Source: Halosolutus amylolyticus (GTDB taxonomy: Archaea > Halobacteriota > Halobacteria > Halobacteriales > Natrialbaceae). Taken from it: 64,000 nt of DNA. Of the stretch, positions 35,669 to 44,506 are shown piece after piece. The stretch covers positions 372,001 to 436,000 of the forward strand of contig NZ_JALIQP010000002.1 of NCBI RefSeq assembly GCF_023566055.1, in the 5' to 3' direction. How positions within the stretch are numbered: the stretch's first letter is position 1; each line of letters opens with the position of its first letter. A model generated the notes under the pieces. It worked only from the letters and a program-made list of their open reading frames with translations. It made no database searches and was not told the origin of the DNA. The translations under genes were made by a program, and so were the position numbers.

Positions 35669-36577
35669 TCACCTCGTGAAGAGGGGAACGTCGGTCGACT
35701 CCGAACGGACGCCGGACATCTCGGGAACGGTCGTTCCCGGAACCGAAACGACCTCGGCGGCGACGGTCACGCCCATGCGAAGGGCGGCGGTTCCGGACTG
35801 GCCGCGCGCGAACGTCGAGAGGACGCCCGCGAGTAGCGCGTCGCCCGCGCCGACGGTGTCGACGACCTCGACGTTCCGGGAGTCCGCCCGGTAGACGCCC
35901 TCCGGTGAGGCCAGCAACGCGCCATCCTCGCCAAGCGACGCGACGACGTGTTCGAACCCCTCCTCGCGGAGCGACTGGGCCGCCTCTACGCACTCCTCGA
36001 CGGAGTGAACCGGCATTCCCGTCGCCGTCCCGAGTTCGCGACGGTTGGGCTTGCACGCGAAGTACTCGCTTCGAAGTCCCTTCAGCAGATCCCCCTGAAC
36101 GTCCACGACGGTCCGCCACGAACCGGCGCTGGCGATGCGATCGATCGTCGCCGGACCCAGGTTCGGCGGGAGGCTTCCCGCGACGACGACCATCTCGGGG
36201 TCGTGCTCGCTGACCTTCGCGACGACCTCCCGAATGGTCTCCTTCTTGACGTTGTGGCCCGACTGGTTGATCTTGTACTCCTCCTCGTCGCTGAGGATCG
36301 TCGTGTTGAGGCGCGTACACCCGCCCATCTCGACGAAGTCGTTCGGGATCTTCTGGCGGGCGAGTTGCTCCTCGATGTACGACCCCAGGAAGCCGCCGGT
36401 GAGACCGGTCGCCACCGTCTCGACGCCGAGGCCGTGGAGGTACTTCGAGACGTTGATCCCCTTGCCGCCGGGGTCGTACTGGGACATGCTCGCCCGCTTG
36501 ACCACGTCGGCATCGAGGTCCCCCTCGACGGTGATCGTGTGATCGACGGCGGGATTGAGGGTGACGGTCAGGATCAC
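35669..36577 (-). CDS. pfkB: 1-phosphofructokinase PfkB
   Basis: A 302-residue ribokinase-family sugar kinase of the FruK type. NPAVDHTITVEGDLD and YDPGGKGINVSKYLHGLG start the protein; the C-terminal DTVGAGDALLAGVLSTFARG has the catalytic Asp and anion hole. It turns fructose 1-phosphate into fructose 1,6-bisphosphate. It overlaps glpR by ATGA, so regulator and kinase are co-translated. Confidence 0.94.
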   Translation of the reverse strand: MILTVTLNPAVDHTITVEGDLDADVVKRASMSQYDPGGKGINVSKYLHGLGVETVATGLTGGFLGSYIEEQLARQKIPNDFVEMGGCTRLNTTILSDEEEYKINQSGHNVKKETIREVVAKVSEHDPEMVVVAGSLPPNLGPATIDRIASAGSWRTVVDVQGDLLKGLRSEYFACKPNRRELGTATGMPVHSVEECVEAAQSLREEGFEHVVASLGEDGALLASPEGVYRADSRNVEVVDTVGAGDALLAGVLSTFARGQSGTAALRMGVTVAAEVVSVPGTTVPEMSGVRSESTDVPLFTR

Positions 36578-37335
36578 CGGACCACCCCGTCGACGACGTC
36601 GACGCCGGCCGCCTCGAACGGTTCGCGCTGCTCGTCGGGTAGCGTCGCGTCGGTCACGAACACGTCGATGTCCGCGAGGTCGGCGAAGTGGACGAAACTC
36701 CGCCGGCCGAGTTTGGAGCCGTCCGAGACGAGGACGACTCGCTGAGATTTCTCCACCATCAGCGACTTCATCCGCGCTTCGTCCTCGTTCGGCGTCGTCA
36801 GGCCCGCATCGGGGTGGATGGCGTTCGTCCCGAGGAAGACGGTGTCGAAGTTCGTCCGCTCGAGGAACTGCTCGCCGGTGGGCCCCACCAGCGCCCAGGT
36901 CTGTTCGCGAAGCGTTCCGCCGGTCAGCTTCACGTCGCCGCGTTCGCCCAGTTCCATCGCGATCAGTGGGGAGTTCGTCGCCGCGATGAACTCGACGTCA
37001 GGGGCGGCCTTCGCGACCTCGATGGTCGTCGTGCCGGAGTCGAAGAAGACGACCTGTCCCGCGTGGATTTCCCCGGCCGCGCGGTCGCCGATGGCGCGTT
37101 TCGCCTCGAGGTTCTGGACCTGTTTCTGGCTGTACGTTCGTTCCTCGGCGACGCTCGACGTCGGGAGCGCACCGCCGTGAGAGCGCTCGATCAGTCCGTC
37201 CGACTCGAGATCCTGCAGATCGCGGCGGATCGTCGCCTCGGAGACGCCGAGTTCCTCGGCGAGTTCGGTGACGGTCCGTCCGTTCTCTGCCGAGACGACC
37301 TCGACGATCTCGCGTTTCCGTTGTTTGGGTAGCAT
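36574..37335 (-). CDS. glpR: DeoR-type repressor GlpR
   Basis: A 253-residue DeoR/GlpR regulator. The HTH is at residues 5-57 (VTELAEELGVSEATIRRDLQ), and the sugar-phosphate-binding domain carries FFDSGTTTIEVAK and ATNSPLIAMEL. In Haloferax volcanii the orthologue represses pfkB and kdgK during growth on glycerol. Here it heads the pfkB-PTS cluster and lies 53 bases downstream of a sugar ABC operon in the same direction, so it may also control that. Confidence 0.93.
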   Translation of the reverse strand: MLPKQRKREIVEVVSAENGRTVTELAEELGVSEATIRRDLQDLESDGLIERSHGGALPTSSVAEERTYSQKQVQNLEAKRAIGDRAAGEIHAGQVVFFDSGTTTIEVAKAAPDVEFIAATNSPLIAMELGERGDVKLTGGTLREQTWALVGPTGEQFLERTNFDTVFLGTNAIHPDAGLTTPNEDEARMKSLMVEKSQRVVLVSDGSKLGRRSFVHFADLADIDVFVTDATLPDEQREPFEAAGVDVVDGVVR

Positions 37336-37388
37336 ACCTGAGCGGGGAGAGAGCTGTTCGTTAGGCTAGGAGTTTCGACCCCGTGACC

Positions 37389-37589
37389 TTATGTGTTCTT
37401 GAACGTTTCTGACCGACTCTGCCTGCTGGAGAGGACGGTGAGAGCGAACGTGACGATCGCGCCGACGCCGGCGACGATCGCACCGCCGTAGATCCCCTGC
37501 AGGTAGTTGTACGTCGCGATCAGGACGAGCGCGACACCGAGGGCCAGCGGGGCGAACTCCGCGAGCGTCTCCGTGTCGATCGCCGTCAC
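37389..37589 (-). CDS. small membrane protein of the sugar ABC operon
   Basis: A 66-residue protein with two hydrophobic spans (about 12-30 and 34-53) and a short polar C-terminus. It overlaps the ABC ATPase stop by four bases and is the last gene of the operon. I know no named family; it may help the permease pair or be unrelated to transport. Confidence 0.7.
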   Translation of the reverse strand: MTAIDTETLAEFAPLALGVALVLIATYNYLQGIYGGAIVAGVGAIVTFALTVLSSRQSRSETFKNT

Positions 37590-38713
37590 GCGAGTTGTTC
37601 TCCGCTTTCCGCCTCGGTCTCGTGCTCGCGATCGAACGTGAGCGACTCGCCGGACTCGGAGTCGAAATAGTGGAGCGAGCGGCGATCGAACTCGACGCTG
37701 ACGCGGTCGTCGACCTCGACCGGTCCCCCCGGTTCGATCGACGCCTTCATCGTCGTCCCGTTGCCCAGGCCGAGTTCGAGCACGGTCTTTTCGCCCTGCG
37801 GTTCGACGACGTTGACCGTCGCCGGCAGTCCGTCCGGCCGCAGGGTTACGTCCTCGGGGCGGACCCCGAGGACGACGTCGTCGCCGATCGAGTCCTCGAG
37901 CGCCCAGTGGTACTCGTCGGGCACCTCGTGCTGGAACGAGTCGAGGTCGACGGCGAGGCCGTCCTCGTGGCGGCGAACCGTTCCCTCGAGGAAGTTCATG
38001 CTCGGCGACCCCAGGAAGTCCGCGACGAACAGGTTCCGCGGGTTGGAATAGACGAACGTCGGCGGACCGACCTGCTGGATCTGGCCGTCGTTCATGACGG
38101 CGATCTGGTCGCCCAGCGTCATCGCCTCGACCTGGTCGTGGGTGACGTACACCGTCGTCGTCGAGAGTTTGTCGTGGAGTTTGTTCAACTCGGCGCGCAT
38201 CTGGACGCGGAGCTTCGCGTCGAGGTTGGACAGCGGTTCGTCCATCAGGAAGACGTCCGGTTTGCGGACGATCGCGCGCCCGAGCGCGACCCGCTGTTGC
38301 TGCCCGCCGGAGAGTTCGGCCGGCTTCCGATCCAGCAGGTCGTCGATCTGGAGCAAGTTCGCGGCCTCCGCGACGCGCTCCTGGATCGTCTCCTCGTCGA
38401 CGCCCTGCTGTTCCAGCCCGAAGCGCATGTTCCCGCGGACCGTCTTGTGCGGGTAGAGCGCGTAGTTCTGGAACACCATGGCGATGTCGCGCTCGTACGC
38501 GCGTCGGTCGTTGACGACCTCGTCGCCGATCTCGATCGTCCCGCCGCTCGCACGCTCCAGGCCGGCGACCAGCCGCAGCGTCGTCGTCTTGCCACAGCCC
38601 GACGGGCCCACCAGCACGGTAAAACTCTCGTCGGGAATCTCGAGCGAGACGCCGTCGACGGCGACGATGTCGTCGAACCGCTTTACCAGATCGTCGAGAC
38701 GTACTTCAGCCAT
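37586..38713 (-). CDS. sugar ABC transporter ATPase, MalK/UgpC type
   Basis: A 375-residue ABC ATPase. Walker A is GPSGCGKTT (36-44), signature LSGGQQQRVALGRA, Walker B VFLMDEPLSNLDAKLR, H-loop VYVTHDQVEAM. The C-terminal third is an OB-fold regulatory domain (TOBE/MalK type, GVRPEDVTLRPDG). It energises uptake through the two permeases encoded before it. Length matches MalK/UgpC/MsmK proteins. Confidence 0.94.
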   Translation of the reverse strand: MAEVRLDDLVKRFDDIVAVDGVSLEIPDESFTVLVGPSGCGKTTTLRLVAGLERASGGTIEIGDEVVNDRRAYERDIAMVFQNYALYPHKTVRGNMRFGLEQQGVDEETIQERVAEAANLLQIDDLLDRKPAELSGGQQQRVALGRAIVRKPDVFLMDEPLSNLDAKLRVQMRAELNKLHDKLSTTTVYVTHDQVEAMTLGDQIAVMNDGQIQQVGPPTFVYSNPRNLFVADFLGSPSMNFLEGTVRRHEDGLAVDLDSFQHEVPDEYHWALEDSIGDDVVLGVRPEDVTLRPDGLPATVNVVEPQGEKTVLELGLGNGTTMKASIEPGGPVEVDDRVSVEFDRRSLHYFDSESGESLTFDREHETEAESGEQLA

Positions 38714-38761
38714 CTATACCACCGCCCGTAGTCGTGTGTCGTAGGTGCATTGATTTCGAAC

Positions 38762-39682
38762 TCATTCTTTCACCGCGCCCTGCGTCAGGCCGCTCACGAT
38801 GTACCGCTGGAAGAACAACCCGAACAGGATGCCGGGTAGCGCGGCGATCATGCCGCCAGCGGCGAGGTGTGACCAGTCGACGAAGTCGTCGGCGACGAAC
38901 AGGGAGACGGCGATCGGTAACGTCTGGGAGGCTTCGCTCCGGGTGAGCACCAGTGCGAAGATGAACTCGTTCCACGAGAAGATGAACGCGAGGATCGCCG
39001 TGGCGGCGATCCCGGGTTTGGCAACTGGGAGGATGATTTTCACGAACGCCTCCCAGGTGGAACAGCCGTCGACCTTCGCCTGTTCGTCGAGCGACGTCGG
39101 CACCCCGTCGAAGTAGTTCTTCATGATCCAGACCGCGAACGGCAGGTTGAAGAACGTGTACGTCAGGATGAGCGCCACTCGCGTGTCGGTCAAGTTGCCC
39201 GTCAGCCCGCCGATCAGCGGCGGACTCGACATGATCTGGAAGAACGGCACGATCAGCGCGATCGGCGGAATCATCCGCGCCGCGACGATCGAGAGCAACA
39301 GCGCCTTGTTCCCGAGGAAATCGTGTCGCGAGAACGTGTACCCGGTCATCGTGCCCAGCGTGACGCAGATGACGGTCGTGGTCGTCGCGACGATCAGGCT
39401 GTTGATCGTGTACGCCTCGAACGGCCGATTCCGGAAGATGTCGACGTAGTTCTGTGCCGTCGGCTCCTGCGGGAAGAACGTGATCGGGAGCGTGAGAACC
39501 TCGCTCTGGGTCTTCAGGCTGGTGATGAAGATGTAGTATATCGGGAACCAGATGACGACCACGTACAGGAGCAACAACCCGTACGCGAGCAGGCGTTCCC
39601 TGACGACGCTCGGCCACACGTCGTCCGTGTTGAGACCGAGGCGCGTAGCGACTCGACTGAAGTTTGAATCTTTCGTGCTCAT
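38762..39682 (-). CDS. sugar ABC permease, MalG/UgpE type
   Basis: A 306-residue permease with six spans. The cytoplasmic EAA loop is DEQAKVDGCSTWEAFVKIIL, contacting the ATPase. The N-terminal 35 residues are a hydrophilic extension. Its ATG overlaps the stop of the first permease by four bases; 48 bases separate it from the ATPase gene. Confidence 0.92.
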   Translation of the reverse strand: MSTKDSNFSRVATRLGLNTDDVWPSVVRERLLAYGLLLLYVVVIWFPIYYIFITSLKTQSEVLTLPITFFPQEPTAQNYVDIFRNRPFEAYTINSLIVATTTTVICVTLGTMTGYTFSRHDFLGNKALLLSIVAARMIPPIALIVPFFQIMSSPPLIGGLTGNLTDTRVALILTYTFFNLPFAVWIMKNYFDGVPTSLDEQAKVDGCSTWEAFVKIILPVAKPGIAATAILAFIFSWNEFIFALVLTRSEASQTLPIAVSLFVADDFVDWSHLAAGGMIAALPGILFGLFFQRYIVSGLTQGAVKE

Positions 39683-40608
39683 GAATCGTAGGGTGTCCCT
39701 CCGAAGACCGAGTAGAGGATCGCCACGATGGCGAACGTGACCGCCAGCATGATGACGCCCAGCGCGGCTCCCTCACCGGTTCGCTGGAACTCCATCGACG
39801 TGCGGTAGAGCCAGGAGGCCCACACCTCGGTGGACTTCCCGGGGCCGCCCTTCGTCATCACCCAGACCAGATCGAGCGCCCTGATGTCGAAGATGATGCG
39901 GATCGTCAGTGCGACCAGGATCGACGGTTTCAGGAACGGATACGTGACGTTCCGGAACCGCGACCAGCGGCTCGCGCCGTCCACTTCGGCGGCGTCGTAC
40001 AGTTGCTCAGGGACGTTCTGGAGGCCCGCGAGCAGGATGATCACGATGAACGGCGTGAACACCCAGATGTCGGCAATAATCAACGCCATCATCGCGAGCG
40101 TTCCGTCCGACAGGAACGCGATCTTCTCCGAAAGCAGGCCCGTCTGGACGAGGAGGCCGTTTATCGCGCCGTTTTTCGCCTCGAACATCCAGCGCCACAT
40201 GAGCCCGCTCATCACGTAGGGGAGGATCCACGGGACGATCACGGCCGTCCGGAACCACCCGCGTCCCTTGAGGTCCTTGTTGAGCAGGATCGCGATGCCG
40301 AGGCCGAGCAGGAACGAAAACGTGACGCTGCAGCCGACGTAGATGATGGTGTTCTTCGTGAACGCGATGAAACTCGGGTTCAACATGCCCAGCGTGCCGC
40401 TGGGGTCGAGTAGCAGTCGTTTGAAGTTCCGCAGGCCCACGAACTCCGACTCTCGGGTGAGCGGATTCTCCCAGAACAGGCTCGACCACAGGAGCTTGAG
40501 CGTCGGATAGACGATGATCGCGGCGATCCAGATCAGCGTCGGACCGACCGTCAACGGAACGAACAACCGGTCGAGCGTTCGTCGTAGCGACTTCTCTGTC
40601 GTTTCCAT
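39679..40608 (-). CDS. sugar ABC permease, MalF/UgpA type
   Basis: A 309-residue permease with six spans; the EAA loop is YDAAEVDGASRWSRFRNVTY. WIAAIIVYPTLKLLWSSLF is the first span. It pairs with the MalG-type permease to form the channel. It follows the binding protein gene by 42 bases. Confidence 0.92.
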   Translation of the reverse strand: METTEKSLRRTLDRLFVPLTVGPTLIWIAAIIVYPTLKLLWSSLFWENPLTRESEFVGLRNFKRLLLDPSGTLGMLNPSFIAFTKNTIIYVGCSVTFSFLLGLGIAILLNKDLKGRGWFRTAVIVPWILPYVMSGLMWRWMFEAKNGAINGLLVQTGLLSEKIAFLSDGTLAMMALIIADIWVFTPFIVIILLAGLQNVPEQLYDAAEVDGASRWSRFRNVTYPFLKPSILVALTIRIIFDIRALDLVWVMTKGGPGKSTEVWASWLYRTSMEFQRTGEGAALGVIMLAVTFAIVAILYSVFGGTPYDS

Positions 40609-40650
40609 GATGTTTGTGTTACTCTGGCGGGGATAGTCGTCGACTGTGCC

Positions 40651-41919
40651 TTACAGGAGGCCGATGTCCTGGTAGAGACGGGTGACGTTCGACTGGGCGT
40701 CCTCCAGCGCCGTCTGCGGGTCTTTCTCGCCGAGCAGGGCCGGCGTGATCTGCTCGTCGATGTAGTCGTCGACCTGCGGCTGCTGGATGTAGGTCTCGCT
40801 CTTCGCGTGCTCGAGGTTGTACTTCATGTCCTCGAGGAGCCAGGACGGGTACTCGTCCTGGATCTCGTCGTCATCGTAGACGTCGGGGACGACGCAGGGG
40901 TTGCCCTCGACGAGCATGTTGTTCTTACAGGACTCCCGGGTCGTCATGAACTCGGCAAACTTCCGGGCCGCGGCCTTGTTCTCCGAGAACGCCGAGATAC
41001 TGATCCCGTTGGTGTCCTGGAAGGTGGCGCGGCCACCCGGCCCCTCCGGGGGCTTCGCGCTCCCGACACGCTCCTCGCCCCACTCCTCGATCGCTCGCGA
41101 ACCCAGCGGCGTCCACGATTCGACGGTCGCGAACTCGCCAGCGATGAACGCATCGCCGACGGGTCCTTCGCCCATGCTCGAGATGCCGTCGGGGAGGATT
41201 CCCTCGTCACGGAGGTCTATGACGAACTCCATCGCCTGCTGGCCCTCGTCGCCCGCGAACACCGGTTCGTTGTCGTCGTTGAACAGCGACCCGCCAGCCT
41301 GGTAGATCAGCTGTTTGAACGTGAACACGGACTTGTCGGCCCACGTGAGCCCGAACCCGGCACGACTGCCGTCGCTCAGGTCGCCCCCCATTTCCAGCAC
41401 CTCGTCCCAGGTGTCCGGCGCGGTCTCCACGACCTCCGTGTCGTAGAGGAACGAGCCCCACTTCCCGAACTCGGGCGCCATGTACGGGTCGCCGTCGAAG
41501 GTGACGAGGTCGACGAGACTGTCCGGGAACTTGTCCATGTGTTCGTCCGAGAGGTCGATCGGTTCGAGCCAGCCGGCGTTGACGAAATCGGCGAGCCACC
41601 AGGTCGGCCCGTTGAACGCGTCGACCTTCGGGCTCTGGCTGTTGAAAATCGTCGTCAGGCTGGTTTTCAGGTTCGCCCAGGGCACCTCGTTGACGTTGAC
41701 GGTGATGCCGGTTTCCTCCTCGAACCGCTCGATGTTGGCTTCGGTCCCCTGGTCGAACTCGAGGCTCCCCGCGTTGTAGAACGTGATCTCGTCGGCCATT
41801 TCGCCGTCGTCCGTCTCCGAATCGTCCCCCAGACAACCCGTGAGGCCCACGATACTGGTGGCGCTCAGCGCACCTGTCGTCTTCATGACCGTCCGCCGTG
41901 AGTGCCGTTTGGATGGCAT
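40651..41919 (-). CDS. sugar ABC substrate-binding lipoprotein (Tat)
   Basis: A 422-residue extracellular solute-binding protein of family 1. The N-terminus has twin Arg (residues 8-9, SRRTVMK) for Tat export, and the lipobox LTGC puts the lipid-attached Cys at 29, followed by an acidic linker, as in haloarchaea. ITFYNAGSLEFDQG and GFGLTWADKSVFTFKQLIYQ fit carbohydrate binders. ATG 41919 is preferred over one at 41931: a TTTTATTA box (41947-41954, minus strand) would start the message between them. The substrate is a sugar or polyol by context, not known. Confidence 0.9.
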   Translation of the reverse strand: MPSKRHSRRTVMKTTGALSATSIVGLTGCLGDDSETDDGEMADEITFYNAGSLEFDQGTEANIERFEEETGITVNVNEVPWANLKTSLTTIFNSQSPKVDAFNGPTWWLADFVNAGWLEPIDLSDEHMDKFPDSLVDLVTFDGDPYMAPEFGKWGSFLYDTEVVETAPDTWDEVLEMGGDLSDGSRAGFGLTWADKSVFTFKQLIYQAGGSLFNDDNEPVFAGDEGQQAMEFVIDLRDEGILPDGISSMGEGPVGDAFIAGEFATVESWTPLGSRAIEEWGEERVGSAKPPEGPGGRATFQDTNGISISAFSENKAAARKFAEFMTTRESCKNNMLVEGNPCVVPDVYDDDEIQDEYPSWLLEDMKYNLEHAKSETYIQQPQVDDYIDEQITPALLGEKDPQTALEDAQSNVTRLYQDIGLL

Positions 41920-41931
41920 ACCATCACACAT

Positions 41932-42221
41932 TCAAAGAGGTAGTAATAAAACTTGCGCAATTTCAATCATTTACGATCAAGCACACATAAAATCAAAAAC
42001 CTCCTGCGCGTATATGGCTGTTCGATCGACGAACTACGATCGGGCGAGCCTGCAGAAGGGTCGAAATCCGGGAACGACCGCTGGTTCTAGGGCGATTAGC
42101 GGGTCGAACGAGAAACGGCGACGCGAACCGATCCACCGAACGGTTCAGTCGGGAACGCGTCCCGATCGCGACGCGCGGTCAACAGAAACGATCACGGGCA
42201 GTCAAATTCGAACAGGCCGCG
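41932..42221. other. AT-rich intergenic region before the ABC operon
   Basis: No gene. The first 80 bases are AT-rich, with the TTTTATTA box for the ABC operon at 41947-41954 and further AT runs to about 42015. These could hold operator sites, but I see no clean palindrome. The leuB stop adjoins on the right. Confidence 0.5.
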
Positions 42222-43202
42222 TTACAACCGATCGATGATCGCGTTCGTCACGTCGCTGGTCGAGGCGTCACCGCCGAGGTCGGGCGTCCGCGGCCCCTCT
42301 GCGAGCGTGGTCTCGACCGCCGCCTGAACGGCCTCGCTCTCCTCCTCGTGACCGAGGTAGTCGAGCATCATCGCGGCGGAGATGATCTTCGCGGCCGGGT
42401 TCGCGACCTCGTCGCCGGCGATGTCCGGAGCGGTGCCGTGGACGGGTTCGAACAGGGCCCGATCGGGGCCGACGTTGGCGCTGGGCAACAGGCCGAGTCC
42501 GCCGACGAGGCCGGCGGCGAGGTCCGAGAGCACGTCGCCCGCGAGGTTCGGGCAGACGACGACGTCGAACTGCGCCGGGTCGAGACAGACGTGGGTCGCG
42601 AAGGCGTCCATCAGCACCTCGTCGGTCTCGACGCCGCGCTCCTCGGCCACCTCGGCGACGGTGTCGCGGAAGAGGCCGTCCGTCTCGCGCATCACGTTCG
42701 CCTTGTGGGCGATCGTGAACCCGTCGTGCTCACTGTCTTCGACGTAGTCGCAGGCGAACTCGGCGAGACGCCGGGACGCGGACTGCGTCGTGACCCGGGT
42801 CAGCGTCGCGACGTCCTCGGTGAGTCGGTCCTCGATCCCCGCGTAGACGCCCTCGGTGTTCTCCCGGAGGAAGACCAGATCCGTCTCGGGACGGACGGCG
42901 TCGATGCCCGGGTACGCCTTCGCCGGCCGGACGTTGACGAACGAGTCGACCGCCTCGCGGAGCGGCAGGATCACGTCCGCGGCCGTCTCGCCGGCCGCGC
43001 CGAACAGCGTCGCGTCGGCCGACGCCGCGAGGTCGTAGGTCTCCTGCGGTAGCGCCTCGCCCGTCGCTTCTTTCACCGCGTCGCCGGCCTCGGCCTCGAC
43101 GAACTCGAAGTCGATGTCGAGCGACTCGAGGACCTCGACCGCGGCGGGTGTCACTTCCTGTCCGATCCCATCGCCCGGAACGACGGCGATTTCGTGAGTC
43201 AT
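42222..43202 (-). CDS. leuB: 3-isopropylmalate dehydrogenase LeuB
   Basis: A 326-residue isocitrate/isopropylmalate dehydrogenase-family enzyme. It oxidises and decarboxylates 3-isopropylmalate in leucine synthesis. [19 protein letters not shown], the substrate-binding [10 protein letters not shown], the catalytic [12 protein letters not shown] and [20 protein letters not shown] are present, with the NAD-binding HGTAPDIAG. Context with leuCD decides for LeuB over isocitrate dehydrogenase. It is cut off from leuD by a convergently placed CBS-domain gene, so it probably has its own promoter. Confidence 0.93.
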   Translation of the reverse strand: MTHEIAVVPGDGIGQEVTPAAVEVLESLDIDFEFVEAEAGDAVKEATGEALPQETYDLAASADATLFGAAGETAADVILPLREAVDSFVNVRPAKAYPGIDAVRPETDLVFLRENTEGVYAGIEDRLTEDVATLTRVTTQSASRRLAEFACDYVEDSEHDGFTIAHKANVMRETDGLFRDTVAEVAEERGVETDEVLMDAFATHVCLDPAQFDVVVCPNLAGDVLSDLAAGLVGGLGLLPSANVGPDRALFEPVHGTAPDIAGDEVANPAAKIISAAMMLDYLGHEEESEAVQAAVETTLAEGPRTPDLGGDASTSDVTNAIIDRL

Positions 43203-43374
43203 ACCCTACCTCGATGCGGCGCTGCAAAGAGCGTATCGATACCGTCATCGATCGCGCCACGGGATCGCGATCGACGGACTGTCGGTCCCCCGATGAATTT
43301 CCCATCGAAGTTCGTGACTATCAGCGGACCGGGCATTCCATACCTCAAAATAGTCGACCTCCGTAGCACGTTGT

Positions 43375-43755
43375 ATGAGTTCGAATGACCGAACCCGAGT
43401 CGACGAAGTGATGTCCACGCCGCTCGAGACGATATCGAAGGACGCGACGGTTCAGGACGCCGCGAGACGGATGCGCGACGAGGAAATCAGCGCACTGGTC
43501 GTGACGACCCACCCGCCCTCGATCGTCACCAGCACGGACGTGGTTTCGGTCGCCGCCGACGGTCGCGACCCCGGCGAGGTGCCCGTGACCGACGTGATGA
43601 CGGAGTCAGTCGAGACCGTCCCGCAGGACATCTACCTCGAGGAGATCGCCGCGATGATGACCTCCTTCGGGATCAAACACCTGCCGGTCGTCGACGAGGA
43701 CGACGAGTACGTCGGGATGGTCTCCTCGACGGACGTCACTGCACAGCTCTCCTGA
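43375..43755 (+). CDS. CBS-domain pair protein
   Basis: A 126-residue protein of two CBS domains (about 8-58 and 70-126) and nothing else. DVMTESVETVPQDIYLEEIA and LPVVDEDDEYVGMVSSTDV are typical. Such pairs bind adenine nucleotides or SAM. It is on the plus strand between leuB and leuD, which are both minus. AAAATAGT about 27 bases before the ATG suggests a leaderless message. Its TGA is followed by TACGG, the start of the palindromic elements, but the rest is missing. Confidence 0.9.
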   Translation: MSSNDRTRVDEVMSTPLETISKDATVQDAARRMRDEEISALVVTTHPPSIVTSTDVVSVAADGRDPGEVPVTDVMTESVETVPQDIYLEEIAAMMTSFGIKHLPVVDEDDEYVGMVSSTDVTAQLS

Positions 43756-43870
43756 TACGGCCTCCCGTGGGTCAGTTTCGGTGAACCACAGACCGATCGC
43801 GATTACACCTGAAACGCGGGACGGCAGACCGTACGACCGATCGAAAAACGCGTCTCCGCGGCGAGTCCCG

Positions 43871-44506
43871 TTACTCCGCGTCGGGGGTCGCGCGGTCCTC
43901 GACGTACGGCAGGTCCTGTGCCAACTTCGCAACTTCGCCCGCGTTGGACTTCATCAGCGCCGTCGTGTCCCAGACGCCCTCGACGAGCGCCTTGCGCTGG
44001 GCGTCGTCGACGGTGACGTCGATCGTCTCGCCCCCGTACGTCACTTCTTCGGCCGCGACGTCGATCTCGATCTCGCCGTCGGGGTTCGCGTCGACCCAGT
44101 CCTGCAGTTCTTCGATCGTCTCGCTGTCGGCGGTGACGGTCGGGATGCCGAGCGCGAGGCAGTTACCCGCGAAGATCTCGGCGAAGCTCTCGCCGATGAT
44201 CGCGTCGATCCCCCAGCGCATCAGCGCCTGCGGGGCGTGCTCGCGCGAGGAGCCACAGCCGAAGTTGCTGTTGACCACCATCACCGAGGAGTCCTGGAAG
44301 CGCTCCTCGTTCATCGGGTGGTCCTTCTGATCGTCGTTCTCGTCGAACCGCTGGTCGAAGAACGCGAACTCCCCGAGGCCGTCGAAGGTGACGACCTTCA
44401 TGAACCGCGCGGGGATGATCTGGTCGGTGTCGATGTCGTTGCCCCGGATGGGAACGCCCGTCCCCGACACCGCGTCGACCGACGGGATCTCGAGTTCCTC
44501 AGACAT
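43871..44506 (-). CDS. leuD: 3-isopropylmalate dehydratase small subunit LeuD
   Basis: A 211-residue aconitase swivel-domain protein. [17 protein letters not shown] and [20 protein letters not shown] (substrate-binding region) are the hallmarks. With LeuC it isomerises 2- to 3-isopropylmalate. It overlaps the end of leuC by 8 bases. The C-terminal 20 residues are a halophilic acidic extension. Confidence 0.95.
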   Translation of the reverse strand: MSEELEIPSVDAVSGTGVPIRGNDIDTDQIIPARFMKVVTFDGLGEFAFFDQRFDENDDQKDHPMNEERFQDSSVMVVNSNFGCGSSREHAPQALMRWGIDAIIGESFAEIFAGNCLALGIPTVTADSETIEELQDWVDANPDGEIEIDVAAEEVTYGGETIDVTVDDAQRKALVEGVWDTTALMKSNAGEVAKLAQDLPYVEDRATPDAE

